Both the position numbers and the translations under genes were made by a program. From Pseudomonas denitrificans (nom. rej.) (GTDB taxonomy: Bacteria > Pseudomonadota > Gammaproteobacteria > Pseudomonadales > Pseudomonadaceae): a stretch of 64,000 nt of DNA. The notes beneath the pieces are model-generated. The model saw only the letters and a list, made by a program, of their open reading frames with translations, did not search any database and had not been told where the DNA came from. This document shows, piece after piece, positions 34,506-45,130 of the stretch (position 1 is its first letter; every line of letters starts with the position of its first letter). The stretch lies in contig NZ_CP043626.1 in NCBI RefSeq assembly GCF_008807415.1, forward strand, positions 1,798,001-1,862,000. Direction: 5' to 3'.

Positions 34506-36482
34506 ATGGAGTCTGCTGTCGAACGCTACAAGCGGCTGGTTGCCGAAGCCCTTGCGCGTTATTTCCCCCGTACCACCGAATACCTGCGCGCCGAGCGCGA
34601 GGCGGCGCAGCCCAATGCCGGCGCGCGCGGCAAGGCAAAGGGCAAGGCGAAAGCAGCGGGCAAGGCACCCGCCAAGCGCGGCGCCAAGGCCCGGAAGGAC
34701 GGCGACGCGCCTGCGCCCAAGCGCCCGCGCACGCCGACCGTTGCCGGCATCTACGGCACCGCCAGTGCGGCGGATGAGCAGTGCGCCCTCGACATGCGCC
34801 AGCGCGTGGCCCAGGCGGCTGCCCACGGGATAGTCAGCCTGCCCTCGGACGAACAGTGGGCGATGATCCTCGCGCCCGAGCCGCTGACGCGCATCTTCGC
34901 CGGCGCCGGGTCCGGCAAGTCCACCACCCTGGTGCTGCGGGTGGTCTACATGCTCTGCCACCTGGGGGTAGATGCCGAGAAGGTGACGGTGATTTCCTTC
35001 ACCAACGCTTCCTGCGCACAGCTGCGCGAGCAACTGGTGAAGGTGCTTGGCTACTGGGGACATCCGTTCGATGCGGCGCAGGCGCGGCAGTGTGTGCGTA
35101 CCTTCCACTCGGCCATGGGGACCCTGGCGAAAGTCGCGCTGAAGAACCCGCGCTGGTTCGAGCAACTGGACGAACGCGACCCCGCCAGCGAACTGGACAA
35201 CCCCTTGCTCGCCGGCCGCCTGCGCCCGGCGCAGCAGCGCCTGCTCAAACAGGTCTACCAGCAGTGCTACGCCGAGCAGCCGGCGTTCCGCACGCTGGTG
35301 CACCAGTTGCTGGAGCTGCCGCCACCGCCGGAAGCGGGCGAAGACGGCAAGCCGCCACGCATCGGCAAGGCGCCGCTGGATGCCTTCAAGCTGCCGGGCG
35401 AATTCACCGCGCTGCCGCTGTTCGAGGCGTTCTACGCCCAGTCCGGCTTCATCGAGAGCATCGGCCTGCGCATTGACCAGTTACAGCCGCAGAAACTCGC
35501 CTGTCCACCCCGCGAGCGGCAGTTCGTCGAGGCCCTGCAGCTGTTCTGGGCGGCCTTCGATGCGGCCTTGCAGGAGCAGGGCCTGCTGACCTTCAACCTG
35601 GCGTTCCAGCGCCTGACCGACCTGCTCGGCGACGGCAAGCTGCCGGCCGAAGCGCTTGCGCCGTTCCAGCACCTGCTGATCGATGAGTTCCAGGACGTCT
35701 CGCCGCAGATCGTGCAATGGCTGCAGGCGCTGCACCGCGACCTCGCCAAGCGCGGCGAAGCGGTCAGTCTGATGGCCATCGGTGATGACTGGCAGTCCAT
35801 CTACGCCTGGCGCGGCAGCTCGCCGGAGTTATTCATGGACTTCGACCGGCACTTCCCCAGCAAGGGCCGGCGCAAGAGCCGCGTGCTGCTGCTGGAGACC
35901 AACTACCGCAGCATCGACCCGGTGATCCGCGACGGCGAGCGGGTACTGGTTGGCGTGGCCAACAAGCAGGCCAAGACCTGCCGGGCGTTCAAGACAGCAG
36001 AGGCGGGCGGCCACGGGGTGAAACTGGTGCAGCGCTTCGACGCGCGCAACAGCCTGCCACTCCTGCTGGAGGAGATCCGCAAACAGTGCGAACACGTCGC
36101 TGCGCGCGGCTCGCGGGAGAAAACCGCCGTGCTGCTGCTCAGCCGGCGCAATGAAACGTTGCAGACCATCCTCGGCGAGCTGGACCGCAAGCTGCCGGTG
36201 AAGGGTATGACCATCCACCGCGCCAAGGGGCTGCAGGCGGAAGTGGCGATCATCGTCGACGACTGCGCGCCGCCGGAGAAACACCCGCTGCGCGGCGCCC
36301 TGTACGTGGCCTGCGGCTTCTTCGCCAGCAGCTACGAGCAGGCCCAGCAGGACGAGCAGCTGTGCCTGGCCTATGTGGCGATCACCCGTGGCGTGAGCCG
36401 GGTCTTCTGGTTCACCCGCAAGGCCCAGGGGCCCACGGCGATCCTGGCGCTGCGGCGCAACGTGGAAACCGCGCCGGCCTGA
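34506..36482 (+). CDS. UvrD/Rep-family DNA helicase with basic N-terminal extension
   Basis: A 658-residue superfamily 1A helicase. Walker A GAGSGKST is at 133-140; motif II is LLIDEFQDVSPQ, followed by IGDDWQSIYAWRGSSPELFMDF, LLLETNYRSIDPVIRDGERVL and the late IHRAKGLQAEVAIIV and YVAITRG motifs. An unusual feature is residues 37-77, a low-complexity Lys/Ala/Arg/Pro stretch (RGKAKGKAKAAGKAPAKRGA) that may bind nucleic acid. Shorter than UvrD (about 720) and Rep (about 670), with a shortened 1B/2B region. Cytoplasmic. Role in repair or elsewhere unknown; no partner nuclease gene adjacent. Confidence 0.85.
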   Translation: MESAVERYKRLVAEALARYFPRTTEYLRAEREAAQPNAGARGKAKGKAKAAGKAPAKRGAKARKDGDAPAPKRPRTPTVAGIYGTASAADEQCALDMRQRVAQAAAHGIVSLPSDEQWAMILAPEPLTRIFAGAGSGKSTTLVLRVVYMLCHLGVDAEKVTVISFTNASCAQLREQLVKVLGYWGHPFDAAQARQCVRTFHSAMGTLAKVALKNPRWFEQLDERDPASELDNPLLAGRLRPAQQRLLKQVYQQCYAEQPAFRTLVHQLLELPPPPEAGEDGKPPRIGKAPLDAFKLPGEFTALPLFEAFYAQSGFIESIGLRIDQLQPQKLACPPRERQFVEALQLFWAAFDAALQEQGLLTFNLAFQRLTDLLGDGKLPAEALAPFQHLLIDEFQDVSPQIVQWLQALHRDLAKRGEAVSLMAIGDDWQSIYAWRGSSPELFMDFDRHFPSKGRRKSRVLLLETNYRSIDPVIRDGERVLVGVANKQAKTCRAFKTAEAGGHGVKLVQRFDARNSLPLLLEEIRKQCEHVAARGSREKTAVLLLSRRNETLQTILGELDRKLPVKGMTIHRAKGLQAEVAIIVDDCAPPEKHPLRGALYVACGFFASSYEQAQQDEQLCLAYVAITRGVSRVFWFTRKAQGPTAILALRRNVETAPA

Positions 36483-36497
36483 GCCCGAAGCGGGCGA

Positions 36498-36839
36498 TCA
36501 GTCGTCGCGGGTGAGGACTTCCAGCAGCTCGATCTCGAACAGCAGGTTGGAGTTGGGCTGGATGTGCGCGCCGACCTGGCGCTCGCCGTAGGCCAGGTGC
36601 GCGGGCACGAAGAGCTTGCGCTTGCCGCCGACCTTCATGCCCATCAGGCCCTGGTCCCAGCCCTTGATTACCCGGCCGGTGCCGATCACGCACTGGAACG
36701 GGCGGCCCTTGTCCCAGGACGAGTCGAAGACGGTGCCGTCCTCCAGGGTGCCCCTGTACTGGGTGGTGATCAGGGCGCCCTTGACCACGGCCTTGCCGTC
36801 GCCGACGACGATATCTTCGATCTGCAGTTCGCTGCTCAT
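36498..36839 (-). CDS. FKBP-type peptidyl-prolyl cis-trans isomerase
   Basis: A 113-residue single FKBP domain (prolyl isomerase). It contains KGALITTQYRGTLEDGTVFDSSWDKGRPFQCVIGTGRVIKGWDQGLMGMKVGGKRKLFVPAHLAYGERQVG, the complete active-site strip (Y, F, D, W and the AYG loop), and ends LLFEIELLEVL. No signal peptide, so cytoplasmic. Convergent with the helicase gene, with only 15 bases between stops. Confidence 0.95.
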   Translation of the reverse strand: MSSELQIEDIVVGDGKAVVKGALITTQYRGTLEDGTVFDSSWDKGRPFQCVIGTGRVIKGWDQGLMGMKVGGKRKLFVPAHLAYGERQVGAHIQPNSNLLFEIELLEVLTRDD

Positions 36840-36926
36840 GGCGTTCTCCGGTGCTGCGGGTGCGGCACGAGCGCCGCGAGGGCGTGCGTTTTCGCAGGAT
36901 TCGTCGGCAATGGCAAGCCATGCGAC

Positions 36927-37943
36927 TCAGGTGGCGAGGTTGCGCAGCTGGCCCGTCGCCACGCCGATCAGCGTGCGCAGGCCCATGCCGAGGATGACGA
37001 CCGTCGCGGCGGCGAGCAGGAACAGCGCCACGCCATTGGTGAAAGGCCCGGGCGCATGACCCGCGTAGCGCAGCGTGCAGCCGGCTGCGGCGGCCAGCGG
37101 GAAACCGACCGACCACCAGGCCAGGCGGAACGGGCAGTTGCGCGCCAGATGGCGCAGGCGCCCGGCGAGCACCGCCAGCATGAACAGGGTGAGCATGTAC
37201 AGGGCGCTGGCGAAGCGGTCGATCTCGCCGACGATGCTGACATAGGCGGAGAAGCCCACCGCAAAGGGCGCCAGAAGGATCAGCAGGGAAGGCTGCAGGC
37301 CAACGCCAAGCGGCTCTTCGAACAGCAACCGCGAGAGGATCAGGGTGAACAGCGGCACGGCAAAGAACAGCGCCACCGCGAGGGAAAAGAAGGCGACGTC
37401 GGCGGCGCCCGGCCAATGCAGCAGCGGCACTGCCAGCGGGATATCCGCCAGGCCCACCACCGGGACAATCCAGGCCGGTGTGGCGTGGGCCGCTTGCTGG
37501 CGTTGACCGAGCCAGCGGGAAATGATCAGCCAGGCGAACGGCAGCATGCCGGCCGTGCCGATCAGCCAGCAGGCGCGGGCCAGGAACAGGCTGTAGTCGA
37601 CCAGGGGAATGGGCAGCAGCAACAGGCTGATGAACAGTGTGCCGAACAGGTTGCCAGCGATAGGGTGGAGGAATTCCGCCTTCACTGAATGGGGGCCGGT
37701 GACGGCCTTGATTGCGTAGCCGATGCCAACGGCGAAGAACGCCAGCAGCGCCAGCAGGCCGATGGCTTGCGACACCCACGGTGGTGCGCCGTAGATCAGC
37801 GTGGCCAGCTTCCAGGCCGACGACAGGCCCGCGAGCCCCATCACCGAGCCGAACAGGGCGACCGGCAGGTAGCCGAGCCGGCCTTCGCGGGCGGTTTCCT
37901 TGGGAGCGCCAAAGGCAGCAGCAGTATCGATGTTTTCTGTCAT
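36927..37943 (-). CDS. SLAC1/TehA-family anion channel or transporter
   Basis: A 338-residue inner-membrane protein with about ten helices, of the tellurite-resistance/dicarboxylate transporter (TehA, SLAC1) family. LPVALFGSVMGLAGLSSAWKLA is the typical first helix and GTLFISLLLLPIPL, MLPFAW, WIVPVVGLADIPLAVP and YAGHAPGPFTNGVALFLLAAATVVI follow. The ATG at 37943 (MTENIDTAAAFG) is preferred over the frame opening at 38003. These proteins pass anions or weak acids; the substrate is not known. 117 bases from a LysR gene on the same strand. Confidence 0.88.
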   Translation of the reverse strand: MTENIDTAAAFGAPKETAREGRLGYLPVALFGSVMGLAGLSSAWKLATLIYGAPPWVSQAIGLLALLAFFAVGIGYAIKAVTGPHSVKAEFLHPIAGNLFGTLFISLLLLPIPLVDYSLFLARACWLIGTAGMLPFAWLIISRWLGQRQQAAHATPAWIVPVVGLADIPLAVPLLHWPGAADVAFFSLAVALFFAVPLFTLILSRLLFEEPLGVGLQPSLLILLAPFAVGFSAYVSIVGEIDRFASALYMLTLFMLAVLAGRLRHLARNCPFRLAWWSVGFPLAAAAGCTLRYAGHAPGPFTNGVALFLLAAATVVILGMGLRTLIGVATGQLRNLAT

Positions 37944-38060
37944 AGGCGAATCTTCCCTATCGGTACGCTGAGCAATCCGAGTCCGTTGACTCCGTCGTCG
38001 CACAGCGTAGACGGGAAAGATCCTTCGGCAATACCTCCGTGGGTGAATGGCGCGGCGGGC

Positions 38061-38972
38061 CTACACCGCCATTTCCCCAAGAATCCATTCGCGGAAGGCC
38101 TTGACGCGCGGCTCGTCCGCGCTGGCCTGCGGATAGACCAGGTTGTAGGCGTAGTCCTCGGCGACCCGCACGCCCAATTCGAACGGTTGCACCAGCAGGC
38201 CCTGTTCAAGCTCGCGGGCGACCATGGCGTGGTCGGCCAGGCCGACCGCGCCGCCCTCGAGCACCGCCTGCACCACGTGGCTGGTGTCCTCGAAGGTGAC
38301 GCAGCCGCTGGCGTCGAAGTCCTCCACGCCGGCCGCCGCCATCCAGCGCGACCAGTCGGGCCATGGCGCGCCCTCGGTTTCACACACCACATGGCACAGC
38401 GTGTGGGCCTGCAGGTCGCGCGGCTCGCGCAAGGGCGGGCCGTCTTCCAGCAGGCTCGGGCAGCACACCGGGACGATCTGCGTGTCGAACAGGCGCTCGG
38501 CCAGCAGACCGGGATAGCGCCCGCTGCCGAAGCGGATGGCCAGGTCGATGTCGTCGACGGCGAAGTCACGCAGCTCGTCGCTGACGTCGAAGCTGAGCTT
38601 CAGCCCCGGATGCAGCGCGCGGAACTTGGGCAGGCGCGGCAGCAGCCAGTGGGTGGCGAAGCGCGCGGTGAGCGAGACCCGCAATTGCTCCGAAGTGCGT
38701 GCCAGCCGTCGCGCCCGCACGGTGGCGCGGTGCAGCAGGCCGAGTGACTCTGCCGCCGCTTCCAGCAGCAGCGCGCCTGCCGGGGTCAGCTGGATACTGC
38801 GGCTGGTGCGCACGAACAGGCCGAGGCCGAGCTGGTCTTCCAGCTCCTTGATCTGGTGGCTGACCGCCGCCGGCGTGAGGCCGACTTCTTCCGCGGCGCG
38901 GGTGAAGTTCAGGTGGCGGCCGGCGGCCTCGAAGGTGCGCAGCGAACGGATGCCGGGGAAGGGACGGCTCAT
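38061..38972 (-). CDS. LysR-family regulator, GcvA-like
   Basis: A 303-residue LysR regulator. HTH at residues 5-65 (LRTFEAAGRHLNFTRAAEEVGLTPAAVSHQIKELEDQLGLGLFVRTSR); effector domain has the GcvA-type LRVSLTARFATHWLLPRLPKFRALHPGL and DIDLAIRFGSGRYPGL. It is divergent from the class IV aminotransferase-like gene with a 139-base gap and probably controls it. The SLAC1-type channel downstream on the same strand might be co-transcribed with it. Confidence 0.93.
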   Translation of the reverse strand: MSRPFPGIRSLRTFEAAGRHLNFTRAAEEVGLTPAAVSHQIKELEDQLGLGLFVRTSRSIQLTPAGALLLEAAAESLGLLHRATVRARRLARTSEQLRVSLTARFATHWLLPRLPKFRALHPGLKLSFDVSDELRDFAVDDIDLAIRFGSGRYPGLLAERLFDTQIVPVCCPSLLEDGPPLREPRDLQAHTLCHVVCETEGAPWPDWSRWMAAAGVEDFDASGCVTFEDTSHVVQAVLEGGAVGLADHAMVARELEQGLLVQPFELGVRVAEDYAYNLVYPQASADEPRVKAFREWILGEMAV

Positions 38973-39111
38973 CGATCTTCAAATCCTGCTTGATGATCTG
39001 TCGAGAAATACTCGTTTCTCCTGGCTTCGTCAAAGGCCGATAGTGATTCCACTTGATGCTGGGCATGCAGATGTCCAGGCAGTGAAACACCGAGCAGAGG
39101 AAGCCAAAGCC

Positions 39112-39927
39112 ATGTCAGCCGCCATCCATCCCTATATCACCCAACGCAACGCCCAGCCCGCCAGCGCCGACGACCTCGCGCCCTTGGCCTTCGCCGGCTA
39201 CGCCCATTTCACCGCCATGCAAGTTCGCGGCGGTGGCATCCGCGGTCTGGACCTGCACCTGGAGCGTCTGCGCAATGCCTCGCTGCGGCTGTTCGGCCAG
39301 AGCCACGCCGACGCGGAAATCCGCGCGGCATTGCGCGCCGCGCTGGAGCAGGCGCCGGACGATACTTCGCTGATGGCGACGGTGTACTCGCCCGCCGGGG
39401 AGTTCACTGTCGCGGGTCCTGAACACCGTCCCGAGCTGCTGGTGCGCACTGCGCCGCCGTCGGATGGTCCACAGGGACCGCTGTCGCTGGCCATTGCCGG
39501 GCACGAGCGGGTGTTGCCGGAGATCAAGCACGTCGGCGAGATCGCCAAGACCTGGTACCTGCGCGAAGCGGTGGCCGCCGGTTTCGATGATGCGGTATTC
39601 ACCGACCATCGCGGCCGCTTCAGCGAGGCGACCATCTGGAACCTGGCCTTCTGGGACGGTGAATCGGTGATCTGGCCGCGGGCGAAGATGCTCACCGGCA
39701 CCACCATGGGCATCCTCCAGCGCCAGTTGGACAGACTCGGCGCGCGCCAGTCATCGCTGAGCATCGATCAGCAGGACCTGCCGCGCCTGGCCGGCGCCGT
39801 GGTGATGAACTCCTGGACGCCAGCCGTACCGGTAAGCCGCATCGGCGACGCGGAGATTCCGCCGGCGCCGGAGTTTGTCGAACTGCTGCGCCGCGCCTTT
39901 GAGGCGGAGCCGCGGGTTAAGCCCTGA
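39112..39927 (+). CDS. class IV aminotransferase-family PLP enzyme
   Basis: A 271-residue fold-type IV PLP protein (branched-chain or D-amino-acid aminotransferase / aminodeoxychorismate lyase group). Seen are the YAHFTAMQVRGGGIRGLDLHLERLRNASLRLFG N-terminal domain, the likely PLP lysine in GEIAKTWYLREAVAAGFDDAVF, the FSEATIWNLAFW strand (normally SEGSGSNLF; here ATIW) and the TGTTMG phosphate-binding turn. The start at 39112 follows GAGGAAG; a much longer upstream frame overlaps the LysR gene and is rejected. Exact reaction unknown. A divergent LysR regulator faces it. Confidence 0.88.
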   Translation: MSAAIHPYITQRNAQPASADDLAPLAFAGYAHFTAMQVRGGGIRGLDLHLERLRNASLRLFGQSHADAEIRAALRAALEQAPDDTSLMATVYSPAGEFTVAGPEHRPELLVRTAPPSDGPQGPLSLAIAGHERVLPEIKHVGEIAKTWYLREAVAAGFDDAVFTDHRGRFSEATIWNLAFWDGESVIWPRAKMLTGTTMGILQRQLDRLGARQSSLSIDQQDLPRLAGAVVMNSWTPAVPVSRIGDAEIPPAPEFVELLRRAFEAEPRVKP

Positions 39928-39941
39928 AGGTACGCAGAAAG

Positions 39942-40001
39942 GTAGGGCGGATAACCTGGAACAGGTTATGGCGGATAACGCTGTCGCGTTATGCGCCCTA
40001 C
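39942..40001. repeat. REP-type palindrome, GTAGGGCG class
   Basis: GTAGGGCGGATAACCTGGAA ... GTTATGCGCCCTAC, between two convergent genes. Confidence 0.85.
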
Positions 40002-40028
40002 TGCGGGTTCTTGCACGCGAACAGCGGC

Positions 40029-40805
40029 TCACTCCAGATGCGCGGCAAACCCACTGGCCTGCGGCTCGATCTGCTCGCGCAGGGTCAGCGCAGGAATGTC
40101 GTAATCACCGCCGTTCTGCCGGCGGAAGGGGATGGGCGCGGTGGTCTGCAGGTTGTCCAGGCGCGCCCCCAGCTCCAGCTCGATCTGCGCGTAGCGCTGC
40201 GCATCCACCCGGCTGGTGCGATACACCAGGTAAGGCGGCAGCACGTCGAAGCCGGGGTAGTGCAGCACGCCATGGTGGATCGGGAACAGCAGGTCCTCGA
40301 TCGGTCCGTTGATGCCACGCGTGCTGTAGTGCGACTCCCAGCCGCCGGTGGTGACCACGAGCATGGCGCGCTTGCCAGCCAGGTTGCCTTCGCCGTAGCG
40401 GTCGCCCCAGCGGGCATCGGAGTGCTCACCGACGCCATAGGCGAAGCCGTAGGCATAGACCCGTTCGAACCAGCCCTTGAGGATCGCCGGCATGGTGAAC
40501 CACCAGAGCGGGAACTGCAGGATCACCGTGTCGGCCCAGCGCAGTTTTTCCTGCTCGGCGGCAATGTCGCTGCTCTGCCGGCCAGCAGCGTAGGCGCGTT
40601 TGGAATCCTGGGACGGATCGAAGCGCGCCTCGGGATCGCGATCGAGGCTGTCGGAGGCATCCAGCGTGGCTTTCCAGTTCATCGCGTAGAGGTCCGAGAC
40701 CTGTACCTCATGGCCGGCGGCCTGCAGGCGGCGCACGGCGAAATCCTTCAGCGAACCATTGAGCGAGCGCGGTTCGGGGTGGGCGTAGACAATCAGTACA
40801 TTCAT
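40029..40805 (-). CDS. NAD(P)H quinone oxidoreductase (flavodoxin-fold, KefF/MdaB-like)
   Basis: A 258-residue flavoenzyme that reduces quinones with NAD(P)H. It starts MNVLIVYAHPEPRSLNGSLKDFAV (flavin phosphate loop) and contains RWADTVILQFPLWWFTMPAILKGWFERVYAYGFAY, LVVTTGGWESHYSTRGINGPIEDLLFPIHHGVLHYPGF, the usual NQO-type segments. The ATG at 40805 is chosen by homologous start; the open frame to 41201 runs into the divergent LysR gene. It shares a 91-base gap with that regulator, which likely controls it. Confidence 0.92.
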   Translation of the reverse strand: MNVLIVYAHPEPRSLNGSLKDFAVRRLQAAGHEVQVSDLYAMNWKATLDASDSLDRDPEARFDPSQDSKRAYAAGRQSSDIAAEQEKLRWADTVILQFPLWWFTMPAILKGWFERVYAYGFAYGVGEHSDARWGDRYGEGNLAGKRAMLVVTTGGWESHYSTRGINGPIEDLLFPIHHGVLHYPGFDVLPPYLVYRTSRVDAQRYAQIELELGARLDNLQTTAPIPFRRQNGGDYDIPALTLREQIEPQASGFAAHLE

Positions 40806-40896
40806 GGCGGCTGCTTCCGTTGAGAAGGGGTGTGCGCGCAGGATGCGATTGCCGCAGGTATAGTGGAAATGAATATCCGGTATCCCAGGTATATGA

Positions 40897-41790
40897 ATGA
40901 ATAATCTGCGCAGGCTCGACCTCAACCTGCTGGTGACCCTGGACGTGCTGCTCTCCGAGCACAACGTGACCCGCGCGGCCCAGCGACTGAACTTCTCGCA
41001 GCCCTCGGTGAGCGTGCACCTGGCGAAGCTGCGCGACATCTTCGACGACCCGTTGCTGCTGCCCGGCCCGCGCGGCATGCGCCCGACGGCGCGGGCCGAG
41101 TCCCTGCGCGAACCCTTGCGCATCGCCCTGGAAGCGCTGGAGCAGGCGGTGGTGCCCTCAGCGCCTTTCGACCCGGCCCAGGCGGACAACACCTGGCGCA
41201 TCGCGGCGACGGACTACGGCGAATCCACCATCCTGCTGCCGGCCCTGAGCGCCATTCGCGGCAGCGCGCCGGGCACCCGTCTGGCCCTGCTGGAGCTGTC
41301 GCCGCCGCGCATCGCCCGGCAGGCGGAGCAGGGCGATATCGACCTGGCCTTCCACACCACCGAAGGCAGCCCGCCAGGCATGCGCCGCCGTACGCTGTTC
41401 AGCGAACGCTATGTGCTGGCCGGCCGCGCCGGGCACCCGAAGCTCAAGCGCAAGCCGAGCCTGGCGCAGTTCTGCCAGCTGGAGCATGTGATGGTGTCGC
41501 CCGACGGCGGCGGCTTCAGCGGCGTGACCGACGAGACGCTGGCGGAGGTTGGCCTGAGCCGGCGAGTGGCGCTGTCGGTGCCGCATTTCCTGTTCGTCAT
41601 CTCGGCGCTGGCCAGCAGCGACCTGGTGGCCATGGTGCCGGCGCGGCTGGTGCGGGATAACCCGGCGTTGCGGGTGGTGGAAGCGCCGGTGGCGGTGCCG
41701 GGCTATGAGATGTCGATGCTCTGGGATGAGCGCTCGCACCGCGACCCGGCGCATCGGTGGTTGCGCGAGCGGATTGCCGCATCGGTCTAA
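40897..41790 (+). CDS. LysR-family transcriptional regulator
   Basis: A 297-residue LysR protein of the NodD/SyrM-like subgroup. HTH about residues 5-65: LRRLDLNLLVTLDVLLSEHNVTRAAQRLNFSQPSVSVHLAKLRDIFDDPLLLPGPRGMRPT. Effector domain has WRIAATDYGESTILLPALSAI and the hinge QGDIDLAFHTTEGSP. Divergent from the quinone oxidoreductase gene; an AT-rich ATACCTGGGATACCGGATATT-like stretch between them (40860-40890) is a probable operator/promoter. Inducer unknown, perhaps quinones. Confidence 0.92.
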   Translation: MNNLRRLDLNLLVTLDVLLSEHNVTRAAQRLNFSQPSVSVHLAKLRDIFDDPLLLPGPRGMRPTARAESLREPLRIALEALEQAVVPSAPFDPAQADNTWRIAATDYGESTILLPALSAIRGSAPGTRLALLELSPPRIARQAEQGDIDLAFHTTEGSPPGMRRRTLFSERYVLAGRAGHPKLKRKPSLAQFCQLEHVMVSPDGGGFSGVTDETLAEVGLSRRVALSVPHFLFVISALASSDLVAMVPARLVRDNPALRVVEAPVAVPGYEMSMLWDERSHRDPAHRWLRERIAASV

Positions 41791-41804
41791 GGACGGAGCA
41801 CACC

Positions 41805-41851
41805 TGTAGGAGCGGGCCATGCCCGCGATCGCGTGCATGGAGCGCTCCTAC
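41805..41851. repeat. REP-type palindrome, TGTAGGAGCGGG class
   Basis: TAGGAGCGGGCCATGCCCGC ... GCGTGCATGGAGCGCTCCTAC, after the LysR stop. Confidence 0.85.
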
Positions 41852-41915
41852 CAGAGGCTTCGGCGTTCTGGGTGGGTTCGTGAGCAAGTACGCAGGACAA
41901 GTGCGTCCTGGCGTA

Positions 41916-42824
<909 letters not shown>

Positions 42825-45058
42825 TCAGAACGACGCGGTGAGGCTGGTGTACAGCGTGCGGCCCGGTTCGTTGTAGGTGGCGGCACCGGCACCTTCAATG
42901 CCATTTACGCCCTGGGCGTTACCCTCGCGGAACAGGCGCTTATCGAAGACGTTGTCCACCCCGGCGGTGAAGCTCAGGTTCTTGGTGAACACGTAGGTGC
43001 CGCTCAGCCCGGCGATGGCGTAGGGCGAGAGCTGGTTGTTGGCGCTGCCGGTGACGCGGTCGCCGTGGTAGTCGTACTTCTTCGGCGTCTGCTTGCCGTA
43101 CCAGGCAACGCTGGTCTGCAGCGACAGCGCGTCGGTGGCCTGCCAGTCGAGCATGGAGTTCAGGGTGTACTTCGGCGTTACCGAGAGCACGTCGCCGGTT
43201 TCCTTGTTCTTCGATTGCAGCATGTAGGTGAAGTTGTTGCTCCACTTCAGCTGCTCCATCAGCGGGATGGTCAGGGTGCCTTCCAGGCCCTCGACCAGCG
43301 CCTTGGGCACGTTCTCCCACTGGTAGATCGCCGCGTTGGCGTAGCTGCCGGTGCCGCCGCTGGCCTGATCGATGGGCGACAGGCCCGACTCGATCTTGTT
43401 CTTGTAGTCATTGCGGAAGTAGGTCAGGCCGGCGATCAGGCCGTCCTTCTGGAACTCGATGCCCAGCTCCTTGTTGACGCTGGTTTCCGCCTTGAGGTCC
43501 TCGTTGCCCTGCAGGTAGCAGCTGGTGCTCTGGCCGTAGCAGCCCTGGCCACGGCTGTAGAGCAGGTAGTCGGGGTTGAGCTGGTAGAGGTTCGGCGCCT
43601 TGTAGGCGCGGGCGATGCCGGCCTTCAGGGTGACGGTATCGGTCAGCGCGTGGGACAGGTTCAGCGACGGGCTGAAGTTGTCGCCGACGATGCTGTGGTG
43701 GTCCCAGCGCAGGCCGGGAGTGAGCATGGTGCCGGGCATCAGCTCGATGTTGTCTTCGGCGAACAGCGAGAAGATCTGCGCCTGCGAGGTGGTGTCACGG
43801 TTGCTGCTGGTCAACCCCGGCACCGAACCGCCTTCGCTGGTGGTCTGGGTGTTGGCGCTGGGGTCGTCGAGCTTCTGCTGCACCCATTCGCTGCCCAGGG
43901 TCAGGGTCTGGTCGCGCCAGGCGTGCAGCGGCAGGTTCACTTCGCCGTGGGCGGTCAGGTCGCGCAGGGTGGCGGTGTAGAAATCGGTGTTGCTGAAGAT
44001 GCCCTCGGTGCCGCCGGCCAGGCCTTCATTGATGCGGCTGTTGCGGGTCTTCTCGTACTGCAGGTAGGCCATGGAGCTGCCGAAGTCCCACTCGCCGCGA
44101 TGGGTGATCGAGTAGTTCTCGCGGTACATGCGGTTGGTCTCGTGGCCGAGCATGGACTTCACGTTGGCGTTGCTGTTGGTGTTCTGCGTATCGCCGGTGT
44201 AGATGTTGCCCTGGCGGCTGAAGCCGGCCTCGAAGTCCAGCGTCTGCTCGGGCGTCAGGTGCCAGCTGAGCAGGCCGTTGACGTCCTTGTTGCGCACGCC
44301 TTCGCGGCCGGCGGGGAGGGTGCCGGCCTGGTTGCCGGTGCGGTTGGATTCGTGGCCGGCGTTGATGTCCCAGTCGTCCGAGTCGGTCTTGGCGACGTTG
44401 CCGTACACGCGGTAGCTCAGGGTGTCGGTCAGCGGGCCGTTGAGGCCGAAGGTCATGCGCTGGGTGGCGCCTTCGTCACTGTGCTGCGGGAAGTTGCTGT
44501 AGACGGTGACGTCGCCGTGGGTTTCCTTGCCGGCCTGCTTGGTGATGATGTTCACCACGCCACCCGCCGCGCCGTTACCGTAGCGCGCCGCCGCCGGCCA
44601 CGGAGGACTTCGATGCGCTCCACCTGGTCGGCCGGCACCCAGTTGGTGTCGCCACGCGAATCACGCTCGCCGCGCCAGCCGTAGCGCACCGCGTTGCGGC
44701 TGGAGACCGGCTTGCCGTCGACCAGGATCATGGTGTTTTCCGGGCCCATGCCGCGGATGTCGATCTGGCGGTTGTTGCCGCGCTGGCCGCTGGTGGAGTT
44801 ACCGGTCAGGTTCACGCCCGGCATGGTGCGGATGATCTGCGACAGGTCGCTCGCCGGCGGGCGCTTCTTGATGTCCTCGGCGGTGATGATCGACACGCCC
44901 GGCATCTGCTTGGCTTCCTCGGCGGCGGTGGCGACGATGGTCTCGCTGTCGAACTCGACGACATCGGAATCGGCGCTGGCGGCCTGCACGGCGAAGGACA
45001 GCAGGCAGCTGGACAGCAGCAGGAAGGGCGGAAGGAACTGCATCGGACGGGACGACAT
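42825..45058 (-). pseudogene. pfeA: ferric enterobactin receptor PfeA, apparent -1 frameshift
   Basis: TonB-dependent catecholate receptor aligning throughout with P. aeruginosa PfeA (746 residues; here 744 if repaired): signal peptide, plug with KQMPGVSIITAEDIKKRPP, GQRGNNRQIDIRGMGPENTMILVDGKPV and RYGWRGERDSRGDTNWVPADQVERIEV, then a barrel ending LYTSLTASF. The frame breaks after RIEVLRG: the coding strand has GGCCGGCGG where GGCCCGGCGG would give RGPAAARYGNGAAGGVVNIITKQAG. One C is missing at about 44596-44597, in the most conserved plug motif. Everything downstream is intact, favouring a read error. A Fur-like box precedes the ATG. Confidence 0.92.
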
Positions 45059-45087
45059 CGGTGATCTCCGGCAACTGAAAGATCGCC

Positions 45088-45107
45088 AAATGATAATGAC
45101 TGCTATT
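45088..45107 (-). promoter_or_regulatory. Fur-box-like site before pfeA
   Basis: Plus-strand AAATGATAATGACTGCTATT contains AATGATAATGA, half of a strong Fur consensus, 30-49 bases before the pfeA start and after the pfeS stop. It marks pfeA as a separate iron-controlled unit. Confidence 0.65.
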
Positions 45108-45130
45108 TGCTAGTAAAGCGCATTAACTTT

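Noticed and set aside
42825..44558. Considered a separate, N-truncated receptor gene starting at 44558
   Set aside because: The start falls inside the conserved plug motif and the missing part is in the adjacent frame; one frameshifted pfeA explains both.
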